NCBI RefSeq assembly: GCF_037658235.1
Contig: NZ_JBBJLN010000007.1
Location: 62,001-126,000 of the forward strand
DNA: 64,000 bases
Direction: 5' to 3'
Origin: Yunchengibacter salinarum
GTDB taxonomy: Bacteria > Pseudomonadota > Alphaproteobacteria > Sphingomonadales > Kordiimonadaceae
Within the stretch, counting starts at the first letter, position 1, and each line of letters opens with the position of its first letter. Under the pieces are notes generated by a model that had not been told where the DNA came from, did not search any database, and saw nothing but the letters and a program-made list of their open reading frames with translations. Of the stretch, positions 8,208 through 17,013 are shown one piece after another. Position numbers and translations under genes: made by a program.

Positions 8208-9314
8208 ATGGCGGTTATCACCATCAGACAGCGCCCGCAGCGGGGCGGGCGCACGGCGAACATCATCGGCGCGCTGGCTCTGACCCTCATCCTGTCGGCC
8301 TGCGGCGAACCGGCCCGTGAAGCCGATGACACACCCGCGCTGCAAGCGGTGGACTGGCGGTTGTCTTCCACCTATCCCAGCACGCTTTTGCAGATCGGCA
8401 CCATGGGCAAGAAGCTGACCGAAAAGCTGTCGGCGCTGTCCGGCGGCCGGATGAAGCTGAACTTTCACGAGCCCGGCGTGCTGGCACCGCCGTTCGAGAC
8501 CTTCGACGCGGTGTCATACGGCGCCATTGAAGCGGGCTGGTCCACCAGCGGTTACTGGGCGGGCAAGGAACCGGCGCTGCAACTGTTTTCCGCCGTGCCC
8601 TTCGGGCCGCGCGCGGCGGAATATCTGGCCTGGTTCGACCATGGCGGCGGCAGGGAACTGTTCGAGGAAATCTATCACCGCCACAATATTCACGGCCTGA
8701 TCTGCGGGCTGACCCCGCCGGAAGCCGCCGGATGGTTCCGCGAGCCGATCAACAGCGCCGCCGACTTCAAGGGCCGCAAGATCCGCTTTTTCGGCCTGGG
8801 CGGAAAGGTTCTGGAAAAGCTGGGCGCGGCGCCGCAACTCATCCCCGGCGGGGAAATCTTTCAGGCGCTGGAATTGGGGGCCATTGACGGCACGGAATAC
8901 GCCATGCCCGCGGTGGACTATCGCATGGGCTTTTATCAGGTGGCCAAACATTACTATTTCCCCGGCTGGCACCAGCAATCCACCTTTTTCGAACTGATCA
9001 TCAACCTGGATAGCTGGCGCGGCCTGTCGGATCATCAGCAATTGATAATCGAAACCGCGTGTAGCGCCAATGTGCGTGCCGGTCTGTCGGAGGGCGAGGC
9101 CCTTCAAACGGAAGCCATGCAGAAGCTGGAAGCCAAGGGCGTGATCTTCCACACCTTTTCCAATGAGACCCTGGCCGCGCTGCGCCAGGCCTGGCAGGAG
9201 GTGCTGACAGACCTGAAGGCACAGGACGAAACCTTCGCCCGTGTCTGGGCATCCCTTCAGGCGTTCCGGGAAAAATACGATGCCTGGGAAAAGCGGGGCT
9301 ATCTGGATGAGTGA
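8208..9314 (+). CDS. dctP: TRAP transporter solute-binding lipoprotein (DctP family)
   Basis: Extracytoplasmic substrate-binding subunit of a tripartite ATP-independent periplasmic transporter for an organic acid. 368 residues. The N-terminus has a basic stretch, a hydrophobic core and a lipobox LSAC with Cys32, so the protein should be lipid-anchored, unusual for TRAP binding proteins of Gram-negatives. The core shows DctP landmarks: GRKIRFFGLGGKVLEKLG, PGGEIFQALELGAIDGTEYA and the W-rich YFPGWHQQ segment. The substrate cannot be told, but the FGLGGKVLEKLGA form resembles the 2-oxo-acid/mannitol-like branch. AAGGGG overlaps the stop of the preceding gene. Its end overlaps dctQ by 8 bases. 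Confidence 0.92.
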   Translation: MAVITIRQRPQRGGRTANIIGALALTLILSACGEPAREADDTPALQAVDWRLSSTYPSTLLQIGTMGKKLTEKLSALSGGRMKLNFHEPGVLAPPFETFDAVSYGAIEAGWSTSGYWAGKEPALQLFSAVPFGPRAAEYLAWFDHGGGRELFEEIYHRHNIHGLICGLTPPEAAGWFREPINSAADFKGRKIRFFGLGGKVLEKLGAAPQLIPGGEIFQALELGAIDGTEYAMPAVDYRMGFYQVAKHYYFPGWHQQSTFFELIINLDSWRGLSDHQQLIIETACSANVRAGLSEGEALQTEAMQKLEAKGVIFHTFSNETLAALRQAWQEVLTDLKAQDETFARVWASLQAFREKYDAWEKRGYLDE

Positions 9315-9933
9315 TGCCGCCCGCACCGCCATGGCCCGCGCCCTGCGGCTGGCACGGGCCCTTGAGGCGACGGTGGTGGCCGCTGGCCGCGCCGCGGCCT
9401 GGCTGGCGATCGCCCTGATGCTGGTGATCGTGGTGGATGTGGGGTTCCGCAAGCTGATGGACACGGGCTCCACCCGCCTTCAGGAACTGGAATGGCATCT
9501 GCACGGCCTGTTGTTCCTGTTCGGGCTGGGCTGGGCCTATCTGAAGGATGGCCATGTGCGCGTCACCCTGCTCAGCGACCGGTTCCGCCCAGGCACGCGC
9601 GCCGGGATCGAGGCACTGGGCGGCCTGTTTCTCCTGCTGCCCTATGTGGCCGCGCTGGTGGCTTTCGGTGCCGATTATGCCGGCATTTCCCTGGCCTATG
9701 ACGAAAGCTCACCGTCCCCCACGGGGCTCGCCAATCGCTGGCTGATCAAATACGCCATGCTGGCCGGTTTCGCCCTGCTGGGGCTGGCCGGGATCGCCCG
9801 CACGCTGGAAGCGCTGGTCTTTCTGACCGCCCCAGCCGCCATAGCGCGCCAGACCCGCTTTCACCCGCCCGCGCCGGATGGGGGCGATGGATCTTCTTCG
9901 GGCCGACCCGCCGAGGCGGAGAGTGCGCCGTGA
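9307..9933 (+). CDS. dctQ: TRAP transporter small membrane subunit (DctQ family)
   Basis: Four-helix inner-membrane subunit that bridges the binding protein and the large permease. 208 residues with hydrophobic segments around 30-50, 60-80, 95-120 and 145-170; the motif LQELEWHLHGLLFLFGLGWAY is typical of DctQ helix 2. The frame is open from 9241, but the ATG at 9307 overlapping the dctP stop by 8 bases gives a normal N-terminus. The last ~30 residues are hydrophilic and Pro/Gly-rich. It overlaps dctM by 4 bases (GTGA). Confidence 0.9.
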   Translation: MSDAARTAMARALRLARALEATVVAAGRAAAWLAIALMLVIVVDVGFRKLMDTGSTRLQELEWHLHGLLFLFGLGWAYLKDGHVRVTLLSDRFRPGTRAGIEALGGLFLLLPYVAALVAFGADYAGISLAYDESSPSPTGLANRWLIKYAMLAGFALLGLAGIARTLEALVFLTAPAAIARQTRFHPPAPDGGDGSSSGRPAEAESAP

Positions 9934-11291
9934 GCCTGTTGCTTGATGCCCTGCCCTTTTTGATGTTCGCCGCCCTCGTGCCGCTGCTGTTTACCGGCTA
10001 TCCGGTGGCCTTCGTGCTGGGCGGCACGGGGCTGCTGTTCTGGGCCATCGCCGTGATGCTGGGCGCGGAAAACCCGCAAAGTTTCTTTCTGGTGGTCAGC
10101 CGCATTTTCGGTGGCGTCGTGGAAAAGCCGGTTCTGATCGCCGTGCCCATGTTCGTGCTGATGGGCACCCTTCTGGCCCGCAGCGGCATTGCGGACGACC
10201 TGCTGCGCGTGCTGGACCGGCTGACCCGGCGCGTGCCCGGCGGGCTGGCGCTGTCGGTCACCTTGCTGGGCGTGGTGCTGGCGGCCACCACGGGAATTAT
10301 CGGCGCCAGTGTGGTGATGATGACGCTGATGGCGCTGCCCATGATGCGCGCGGCGGGCTATGATACGGGCCTGGCCACCGGCACCATCGCCGCATCGGGT
10401 ACATTGGGTATCCTGCTGCCACCCAGCATCATGCTGGTGGTGATGGCGGACCTGCTGTCCATGTCGGCGGGCACGCTGTTCATGGCGGCGATCGGGCCGG
10501 GACTGCTTCTGGCCGGTTTCTACATGCTGTATCTGCTGATCACCGCCCTTTTCCGCCCGCACCTGACACCGCCCCACGGCGAGGACGCCGCAGAGCCGGT
10601 GCGGCCAAAAACCATACTGACCGCCCTTCTGCCGCCGGTGGGGCTGATCGCGCTGGTGCTCGGCTCCATCTTTGGCGGCATCGCCACCCCCACGGAGGCA
10701 AGCGGCGTGGGCGCGTTCGGCGCCCTGCTGCTGGCACTGGCGCGCAGGCGGCTCAGCCTGTCCGGGCTGCGCGGCGCCGTTGAAAGCAGCGCCCTGACCA
10801 CCATCATGATTTTCGGCCTGTTCGTGGGTGCCACCGCCTTTTCCTATGTGTTCACCCTGCTGGGCGGACACGATCACATTCTGGCCCTGATGAATACGGA
10901 TGGCAGCGGCGCCTGGCTGGTGCTGGGCGTGCTGATGCTCGCCACCTTCCTGCTCGGCTTTTTCTTTGACTGGATCGAGATCACGCTGATCCTGCTGCCG
11001 GTGTTCGCCCCCGTGATCACCGCGCTGGATTTTGGCGGCCATGTGCCCCCCGGCACCATGACCACCGCCTGGTTCGCCATGCTGATGGCGGTCAATCTGC
11101 AAACCAGCTTCCTGACCCCGCCTTTCGGCTTCGCGCTGTTCTATATGAAGGGGGCGGCGCCCGGTGATGTGCGCCTGGCCACCATTTATCGGGGCATCGT
11201 ACCGTTCGTGGCCTTGCAGGCGCTGGCGCTTCTGGTGCTGGCCCTGTTCCCGAACCTGGCGCTGTGGCTGCCCCGCCTGCTGGCGGAATAG
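9930..11291 (+). CDS. dctM: TRAP transporter large permease (DctM family)
   Basis: Twelve-helix inner-membrane permease driving solute uptake with a cation gradient. 453 residues. Family landmarks include FTGYPVAFVLGG near the N-terminus, PMFVLMGTLLARSGIADDLL, GIIGASVVMMTLMALPMM, GTLGILLPPSIMLVVM and, near the end, NLQTSFLTPPFGFALFYMKG. The start is GTG at 9930, whose last two bases are shared with the dctQ stop. Gene order P-Q-M with overlaps shows one transcript. It ends 52 bases from the convergent DUF2336 gene. Confidence 0.95.
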   Translation: MSLLLDALPFLMFAALVPLLFTGYPVAFVLGGTGLLFWAIAVMLGAENPQSFFLVVSRIFGGVVEKPVLIAVPMFVLMGTLLARSGIADDLLRVLDRLTRRVPGGLALSVTLLGVVLAATTGIIGASVVMMTLMALPMMRAAGYDTGLATGTIAASGTLGILLPPSIMLVVMADLLSMSAGTLFMAAIGPGLLLAGFYMLYLLITALFRPHLTPPHGEDAAEPVRPKTILTALLPPVGLIALVLGSIFGGIATPTEASGVGAFGALLLALARRRLSLSGLRGAVESSALTTIMIFGLFVGATAFSYVFTLLGGHDHILALMNTDGSGAWLVLGVLMLATFLLGFFFDWIEITLILLPVFAPVITALDFGGHVPPGTMTTAWFAMLMAVNLQTSFLTPPFGFALFYMKGAAPGDVRLATIYRGIVPFVALQALALLVLALFPNLALWLPRLLAE

Positions 11292-11343
11292 GGCGCAAGG
11301 TCAGGCGCGCGCCCCAACAATCAGTGCCGCTGGCGCGAAAAGA

Positions 11344-12471
11344 TCAGCTTACCGCGCCTTCGCGGTCATTGATCCGGCGCAGCTTGCCGATCAGATAATC
11401 CAGATTTTCCGTATCCACATTATCTTCGAGCGCGGTGAGCACCCGCTCGATCATCAACTGCTTGAACTGTTCCTTGCTGTCCCCGCTGGTGGCGATGGTC
11501 TCCCGCGCGAGGCCCAGTGCGGCCCGCGCCACCTCGTAGAACTGGATGGGAATGTTCGCCTTTTCCATCAGGCGCTCAAGGCCCCGGTCCCCATGTTCGC
11601 TGATCAGGCGATAGGCATTCATCACCGGAATTTCCGCCCGCCGGGCCAGCGCCGTTTCGAAAAAGGTGGTGTCCCCCATGCACAGGGCGCGAATGATCAG
11701 GGTGGGGGTCAGGCGGTCATTGTCGTACAACTGGTTCACCAGATCCTTCACGGTCTGGGTATCATGGCCACCCTTGAGCAGGGAGACCGTGGCCTTTTCG
11801 CGGCTTTCCAGCATCAGCTCGGCTGCCACATCCGGCGAAATGGCATTGTGCGCCATGATATGGTCGCGCAGCGAATCCGTGACCAGAGTGACAAGCTGTT
11901 CCGATACGGCAATGGGCAGATCACCGCGATAGGCCATGGGCGTGGTCACCTGCTCGCTGTCGGCGAATTCCCTGAGCACTTTACCGAAGGTGGCCTCGCT
12001 GATGCGGGCCTTTTCATTGCCCACAAGGGTGGCGACGGCGGCTTCGTCCCGACTGTCCACCAGGGCATCCGCCACGGATTCGGTCACGTCCTCCCGGCCC
12101 GCCACGGCCTTGCGCACGCCGCTGCTTCTGGTCTTGACCAGGCTGACCAGGTCCGCTTCCGACAGCACGCTGGAGCTTTCCACCACCGGCAACGCCACCG
12201 CGTCCACATCCTTGGCAAGGCTCAGCGCCACATCGTGCGGCACATCCGGGTTATCTTTCAGGCTCTCAGAAAGGGCTTGGCGCACCCGCACCGCCGCGTC
12301 CTTGAGCATGACGCGGAAAATATCCTCAGCCAGAGCGCGTTCCTGCTCGCTCAGATCGTCGAGCCCGAAGGTGCTGGCCACCCGCTCCGCCGCGCTGGCG
12401 CGGTTTTCATCGCTGGGGTCCTGCAACAGGCGGGTAACGTCACTGCTGGTGAGTTTATCATTGTTTGCCAA
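11344..12471 (-). CDS. DUF2336 family protein
   Basis: About 375 residues of HEAT-like helical repeats, soluble. The pattern DVTRLLQDPSDENRASAAERVA, SVLSEADLVSLV and the central DHIMAHNAISPDVAAELM fits DUF2336, a family typical of alphaproteobacteria and without an established biochemical role. An open frame reaches a TTG at 12486, but the TTG at 12471 has an AGGA 9 bases upstream and gives the usual start (ANNDKLTSSDVTRLL), so it was chosen. It converges with dctM and diverges from the symporter gene. No membrane segment or signal peptide is seen. Confidence 0.8.
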   Translation of the reverse strand: MANNDKLTSSDVTRLLQDPSDENRASAAERVASTFGLDDLSEQERALAEDIFRVMLKDAAVRVRQALSESLKDNPDVPHDVALSLAKDVDAVALPVVESSSVLSEADLVSLVKTRSSGVRKAVAGREDVTESVADALVDSRDEAAVATLVGNEKARISEATFGKVLREFADSEQVTTPMAYRGDLPIAVSEQLVTLVTDSLRDHIMAHNAISPDVAAELMLESREKATVSLLKGGHDTQTVKDLVNQLYDNDRLTPTLIIRALCMGDTTFFETALARRAEIPVMNAYRLISEHGDRGLERLMEKANIPIQFYEVARAALGLARETIATSGDSKEQFKQLMIERVLTALEDNVDTENLDYLIGKLRRINDREGAVS

Positions 12472-12832
12472 GGCACTGGTCCTCAATCACGGGGCCGCAG
12501 ACGGGATCGCTCTCCGGCCAGAACAATAGGAGGAGTCGCCTCCCGTTTCCAGAAAATATCACAAGGTCCGGCTATCGGGCCAGCCTTGCCAAAGGCTTTG
12601 CAGTCAGCCTTTCGGGCAGCATAGAAGCAGGCACGGCGGAGACAGTTCAATATTTGCCGAAAATTTTAACAATTTCCGGCCCGTGGGAGCGCCCGATATA
12701 GCGCCCGTGGGAGCGCCGTCCCGCTGGCCGCGTCAGACGGGCATTGAGAATGACCACAAGGACGGCTAGCATCCAGCCAGCCAGCTTCCGTTCAGGCGGC
12801 GGCATTCAGGTAATTCAGGGGATCTTGTTATC
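12472..12832. other. Intergenic region between divergent genes
   Basis: About 360 bases between the DUF2336 gene and the symporter gene; both promoters must lie here. I see an AT-rich stretch near 12648-12676 and a 15-base direct repeat (12679-12693 and 12703-12717). No convincing small gene is present. Confidence 0.6.
12679..12717. repeat. Two 15-base direct repeats in a divergent promoter region
   Basis: GCCCGTGGGAGCGCC occurs at 12679-12693 and again at 12703-12717, exactly 24 bases apart and identical. It sits just beside an AT-rich stretch between two divergent genes, a position suited to an operator, but no known regulator site matches that I can name. Confidence 0.55.
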
Positions 12833-14551
12833 ATGGTTAAACGCTTTCTGGCCGTTGTGGGGCTGATGGTCGCGGTGGGATTCGGCAATGTGAACGCCAC
12901 GGCGCAGGATGCAGGCACTGACACATCCGCCGGCCAGGAACAGCAGGAACAGCGGCAAGAACACCAGAACCAGGATCAGGGCACACCGCCCGCGGGCGAA
13001 GACACGACCACTGAGGGGGAAAAGCCGCTGATTGAGGTGAAGACCGGCCCGGAAGACGGGGCGCAGGGCTTTTCCGCCATGGTCAATGAGCAGATCGCGC
13101 CCGTGACCGACTTCATTTCCGCCATCGTCTTTTTCGAAATCCCCCTGAACTGGCTGGTGGAAGATGCCCCCGGAATGCCGGTCATCGTGATCTGGCTGAT
13201 CGGCTTTGCCACTTATTTCACCTTCTATATGGGCTTCCCGCAATTGCGGGGCATCAAGCAGTCCTGGCATATCGTGCGGGGCAAATATGACGACCCGGAC
13301 GACCCCGGCGAGGTAACCCACTTTCAGGCCCTGACGGCGGCCCTGTCCGGCACGGTGGGGCTGGGCAACATCGCCGGGGTGGCCTTGGCCATTTCCATCG
13401 GCGGGCCGGGCGCTACCTTCTGGATGATTCTATCGGGCCTCTTCGGCATGGCCAGCAAGTTCACCGAATGCACGCTCGGCCTGCACTATCGCCACATCGA
13501 TGCGGACGGCGTGGTCTCTGGCGGGCCGATGCATTATCTCAAGGATGGCCTGGCCAAACTCGGCCACCATACACTGGGCAAGGTGCTGGCCGTCACCTTC
13601 GCCGCCATGGCCATGGGCGGGGCCATTGGCGCGGGCAACATGTTTCAGGTCAACCAGGCATCCAGCATTTTCACCGGGGCGGCGGTACGGCTGACCGGCG
13701 GGGAAAGCAGCATCTTCTTTGGCAATGAATGGATATTCGGCCTGATCTTCGCCTTTTTCGTCGGCCTCGTGATCATTGGCGGCATCCGCAAGATCACCCA
13801 TGTGACCGAATTTCTGGTGCCGATCATGGCGATCATCTATGTGTCCTCGGCGCTGTTCATCCTGATCTCGCTGGCCGGGGAAATCCCCAACGCCATCGCC
13901 CTGATCCTGGAAGGCGCTTTCACCGGCGAGGGCATTCAGGGCGGCATAGTGGGCGTGCTGATCATGGGGCTGCGGCGCGCCGCCTTCTCGAACGAGGCAG
14001 GGCTCGGCTCGGCGGCCATCGCCCACGCAGCGGCCAAAACGCGGGAGCCCATCGCGGAGGGGCTGGTGGCGCTTCTGGAGCCCTTCGTGGATACGGTTCT
14101 GGTCTGCACCATGACGGCGCTGGTTATCATCGTCACAGGCTTCCATGTGCAGACCGGCACCACGGATGGCATCGTGCTGACCACTTCCGCCTTTGATCAT
14201 GTGATCGACGGATTCAGCTATGTGCTGACCATCGCGGCGGTGTTGTTCGCATTTTCCACCTGCATCACCTGGTTCTATTACGGCCAGCGGGCATTTCTGT
14301 TCCTAGTGGGCAACAAGCCGCGGGTGGAGCTGGGCTTCAAGGTGTTCTTCCTGGCCCTGCTGCCGATCGGCGCCACCATGAACCTGACCAGCGTGATGGA
14401 TTTCGCGGATGCCATGATCCTGGGCATGGGCTTCCCCAATCTGGTTGGCGTGTTCCTGTTGCGCAAGGAAGTGAAGACCATGCTGAAAAGCTATCTGGCC
14501 CGTGTCAAAAGCGGCGAGATCAGCCACTATATCAAGAAACGGGCACATTGA
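12833..14551 (+). CDS. Alanine/glycine:cation symporter (AGCS family) with signal-peptide extension
   Basis: Sodium- or proton-coupled amino-acid importer of the inner membrane. 572 residues. The conserved AGCS block LTAALSGTVGLGNIAGVALA appears around residues 165-185, followed by GGPGATFWMI, FTECTLGLHYR, GGAIGAGNMFQVNQ and the late AFSNEAGLGSAAIAHAAAKT. Before the first membrane helix there is a signal-peptide-like start (MVKRFLAVVGLMVAVGF) and about 65 residues rich in Gln, Glu and Thr. These make the N-terminus about 85 residues longer than in enterobacterial members; this hydrophilic part should face the periplasm. An AGGGGAT precedes the ATG. Substrate (Ala, Gly or other) cannot be told. 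Confidence 0.9.
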   Translation: MVKRFLAVVGLMVAVGFGNVNATAQDAGTDTSAGQEQQEQRQEHQNQDQGTPPAGEDTTTEGEKPLIEVKTGPEDGAQGFSAMVNEQIAPVTDFISAIVFFEIPLNWLVEDAPGMPVIVIWLIGFATYFTFYMGFPQLRGIKQSWHIVRGKYDDPDDPGEVTHFQALTAALSGTVGLGNIAGVALAISIGGPGATFWMILSGLFGMASKFTECTLGLHYRHIDADGVVSGGPMHYLKDGLAKLGHHTLGKVLAVTFAAMAMGGAIGAGNMFQVNQASSIFTGAAVRLTGGESSIFFGNEWIFGLIFAFFVGLVIIGGIRKITHVTEFLVPIMAIIYVSSALFILISLAGEIPNAIALILEGAFTGEGIQGGIVGVLIMGLRRAAFSNEAGLGSAAIAHAAAKTREPIAEGLVALLEPFVDTVLVCTMTALVIIVTGFHVQTGTTDGIVLTTSAFDHVIDGFSYVLTIAAVLFAFSTCITWFYYGQRAFLFLVGNKPRVELGFKVFFLALLPIGATMNLTSVMDFADAMILGMGFPNLVGVFLLRKEVKTMLKSYLARVKSGEISHYIKKRAH

Positions 14552-14636
14552 TGGCGCCCTTATTCAGCAAGGGTTCAGCCCAATAGAGTAGCCACAAGAC
14601 CATAAGGGTCAGACCCGAATGAAGGAGACACGATCC

Positions 14637-15203
14637 ATGCCCAAGGGGTTTCTGCCCGGCCCTTCCGCTTCACGCGGCATCGGTTTCATGATGCTGGCCG
14701 CTTTCGTGGCCGCGGTGGCGGCTTTGGCGCCCCCGGTCTCGGCCCAGAACGCCTCGGCCCAAAGCGGCGATTCCGCGGAAACCGCCGCCGCCCTGGCGCT
14801 GGACGGGAACGAAACACGCGGCAAGCGCCTGTTCCTGCGCTGCAAGGCGTGCCACAATCTGACCGACGGGCGCCGCCACAAGCTGGGGCCCAATCTGCAC
14901 GCCCTGTTCGGACGCAAGGCTGGCAGCCTGTCGGACTATCGCTACAGCCGCGCGCTGGCGGAAGCCGATTTCGCCTGGAGCCGAAGCCAACTGAACCGCT
15001 GGCTGAAGAATCCCAGCGGTTTCCTGCCGGGCAACAAGATGTCCTTTGCCGGGCTGCGCACACCGCAGGACCGCGCCGATCTGCTGGCCTATCTTGAAAA
15101 AGCCACGGAACAGGCCCAAAAAGACAGCAAGGCCACGAGCGAGGCGACACTGCCCAAAAGCGAAGCGCCCAAAAATGGCCAACCCGATAGCGGGAAACCC
15201 TGA
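14637..15203 (+). CDS. Class I c-type cytochrome
   Basis: Periplasmic electron carrier. 188 residues from the ATG at 14637, which has GAAGGAG 10 bases upstream; the frame is open from 14619 but that ATG lies inside the ribosome site. A signal peptide (about 14-36, ending PVSAQ) is followed by haem-binding CKACH at 69-73, then KLGPNLHALFGRKAG and GNKMSFAG (Met135 as distal ligand), the pattern of mitochondrial-type cytochrome c/c2. A Ser/Lys-rich tail of about 30 residues follows. It lies 17 bases before mlaC on the same strand, so the two may be co-transcribed, without a functional link that I can see. Confidence 0.88.
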   Translation: MPKGFLPGPSASRGIGFMMLAAFVAAVAALAPPVSAQNASAQSGDSAETAAALALDGNETRGKRLFLRCKACHNLTDGRRHKLGPNLHALFGRKAGSLSDYRYSRALAEADFAWSRSQLNRWLKNPSGFLPGNKMSFAGLRTPQDRADLLAYLEKATEQAQKDSKATSEATLPKSEAPKNGQPDSGKP

Positions 15204-15220
15204 CAGCGGAGAGAACGATC

Positions 15221-15940
15221 ATGACCCGGAAGCCCATCCCCGCCCGCGCCCATGCGGCCACTCCCTTCAAGAGCCGCCCGCTGCTTATGCTGCTGGCGGG
15301 TTTCATGGCTGCGCTTGCCATTCTGGCGGCGCGCCCGGCGCTGGCGGAAGGCGATGAAACCGCCGTGGACGACCCGCAGGGCGCCATCGCCTTTGTGCGC
15401 CAACTGACCGACGAGACCCGCAGCATCTGGGCCGATGAGTCGCTTTCCGAACAGGAAGAATACCGGCAGTTCCGCAAGGTGCTGGAAAAGGCCACGGATA
15501 TCGAGCTTCTCTCCCGCGCCATTCTGGGCCGCTATTATAATCGCGCCACGGAAGAACAGCGCATCGCCTATATGGATGCGATGAAAGATTACATCATCAG
15601 CGAATTCGACCAGCGCATGGAGCAGATCGGCTTCGAGAATCTGGAGATTCGCGGCACCAGCCCGGCATCCGGGCGCGGCGGGCACCTGTTCGTCAAAACC
15701 AAGGTGAAGCGCAGCGAAGGCCCGCCCATCCTGGCGGACTGGCGCCTGCGCAAGCGGGACGGCAGTTTTCAGATCGTCAATCTGGAAGTGGAAGGCATCA
15801 ACCTGCTGATCACCAATCGGGAAGCCTTTTCCGCCCGGATCAGCGAAAAAGGGCTGGATGCGGTCATCAGGAACCTGAAGGAACGGTACGGCCCGCCCGT
15901 GGAACAGCCCGTTTCAACCCAGGGAAACGCGGCCCGCTAA
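15221..15940 (+). CDS. mlaC: Phospholipid-binding protein MlaC (Ttg2D family)
   Basis: Periplasmic shuttle that carries phospholipids between the outer-membrane complex and the inner-membrane Mla ABC transporter. 239 residues with a twin-basic then hydrophobic signal peptide (ends ARPALA). The family core FRKVLEKATDIELLSRAILGRYYN, EFDQRMEQIG and the later ADWRLRKRDGSFQIVNLEVEGINL are clear. GGAGAGA precedes the ATG. The matching MCE-domain subunit MlaD lies 24 kb away at 39.2 kb; the ATPase and permease genes are not in the window. Confidence 0.9.
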   Translation: MTRKPIPARAHAATPFKSRPLLMLLAGFMAALAILAARPALAEGDETAVDDPQGAIAFVRQLTDETRSIWADESLSEQEEYRQFRKVLEKATDIELLSRAILGRYYNRATEEQRIAYMDAMKDYIISEFDQRMEQIGFENLEIRGTSPASGRGGHLFVKTKVKRSEGPPILADWRLRKRDGSFQIVNLEVEGINLLITNREAFSARISEKGLDAVIRNLKERYGPPVEQPVSTQGNAAR

Positions 15941-15977
15941 ACCCGGATGGCGCGGCACCGGGTTCGGGCTGCGCCCT

Positions 15978-16565
15978 TCACTCATCTTCCGGCACCGGGT
16001 CGGGCGCGGGCTCCGGCCTCACAGGCTCCATACGTGCCACAAGCCCCATGCCGCCCGCCGTATTATCCAGCAGGCGGGCAAGACGGTCAGCCCCTTCCGG
16101 CGGCACATGCAGGGCGAACCGGGTGATATAGGCGGCGCCGGTCTCGCTCTCCCGTCGGCCACTGGACATGCGCACAATATTGGCGCCCGCTTCCTGCACG
16201 ATTTCGCTGATGCAGGCCACCAGGCCGGGCCTGTCCCCGCCGCTGACCACAAGCCGGTGAGTCACCTGCCCGCGCGGGCCGCGTTCGGCGGCAAAATCAT
16301 AGCCGCTCACCCGGATGTGCGCGCCCGCAAGCGCGGACAGGCTGGCCAGGGCGCTTTGTACGTCGGCTTCGGTCACGCCCGTCGGAAAGCTGCCAAGGGC
16401 GGAAAATTCAAACCCCTGCCCCAGCAGGGCAAAGCTGGAATCCGCCAGATTGGCGCCCATTTCGAACAGGCAGCCGGACACATCCGCCACCACGCCGGTA
16501 CGGTCGGCACCCTTGATCGATATGAGCATGGTGCGGGACGGGCTCGGTGCGCTGGTGCGGCTCAT
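15978..16565 (-). CDS. Double ACT-domain protein (GcvR-like regulator)
   Basis: 195 residues made of two ACT domains: the first begins TMLISIKGADRTGVVADVSG, the second LVVSGGDRPGLVACISEIV. ACT pairs of this layout are found in glycine-cleavage repressor GcvR and in formyltetrahydrofolate-type regulators; they bind small amino acids. No DNA-binding domain is present, so it would act through a partner. The ATG at 16565 was chosen over an open frame to 16622 because AGGGAG sits about 9 bases upstream. It ends in a Pro/Glu/Asp-rich tail. Partner and ligand cannot be told from context. Confidence 0.78.
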   Translation of the reverse strand: MSRTSAPSPSRTMLISIKGADRTGVVADVSGCLFEMGANLADSSFALLGQGFEFSALGSFPTGVTEADVQSALASLSALAGAHIRVSGYDFAAERGPRGQVTHRLVVSGGDRPGLVACISEIVQEAGANIVRMSSGRRESETGAAYITRFALHVPPEGADRLARLLDNTAGGMGLVARMEPVRPEPAPDPVPEDE

Positions 16566-16676
16566 GCCATGGCTCCCTTGATGTGGCGGACGGGTATTGC
16601 CCGCTTGCATTCCTGAACGCAACCCGTTATTGGGTGCGCGACTTCAGTATTCAAGGCACCATAAAGGGGTTGGGAA

Positions 16677-16901
16677 ATGGCGGACAAGCAGCTTCTGCAT
16701 CTGGTTTTCGGCGGCCACGTTAAAAACCCGCAGTCCCTGGAATTCGACGACCTGGACAATGTGGAATTTGTCGGCATCTTCCCGAACTATGAAGACGCCG
16801 AAAAAGCGTGGCGGGATGTAAGCCAGCGCAATGTGGACGACGCCATGAAGAAATATGTGGTGGTCCATCTGCATCGCCTGCTGGAGCCGGGCGACCAGTA
16901 A
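16677..16901 (+). CDS. DUF4170 family small protein
   Basis: 74 residues, soluble, matching the DUF4170 pattern LLHLVFGGHVKNPQS, EFVGIFPNYEDAEKAWR and KKYVVVHLHRLLEP. The family is small, conserved in alphaproteobacteria and of unknown function. AAAGGGG lies a few bases before the ATG. It diverges from the ACT-domain gene with about 110 bases between. Confidence 0.85.
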   Translation: MADKQLLHLVFGGHVKNPQSLEFDDLDNVEFVGIFPNYEDAEKAWRDVSQRNVDDAMKKYVVVHLHRLLEPGDQ

Positions 16902-16968
16902 CGCGGCCCAAAATGTCAGGCCCCCGTGGTCCCCGCAAAGGCGGGCGGGGGCGGGCCATTTCCGGCGC

Positions 16969-17013
16969 TAAACAATTCAGGCGCAGAACAATTCAGGCTC
17001 CGGCGGCTGAATT
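16969..17013 (-). terminator. Possible terminator hairpin at the end of the 65-aa gene
   Basis: On the minus strand CAATTCAG, a 10-base loop and CTGAATTG follow each other across the stop codon of the 65-residue gene, then a short T run. The second half (CTGAATTGTT) is repeated once more just downstream. Weak U-tract, so low confidence. Confidence 0.35.
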
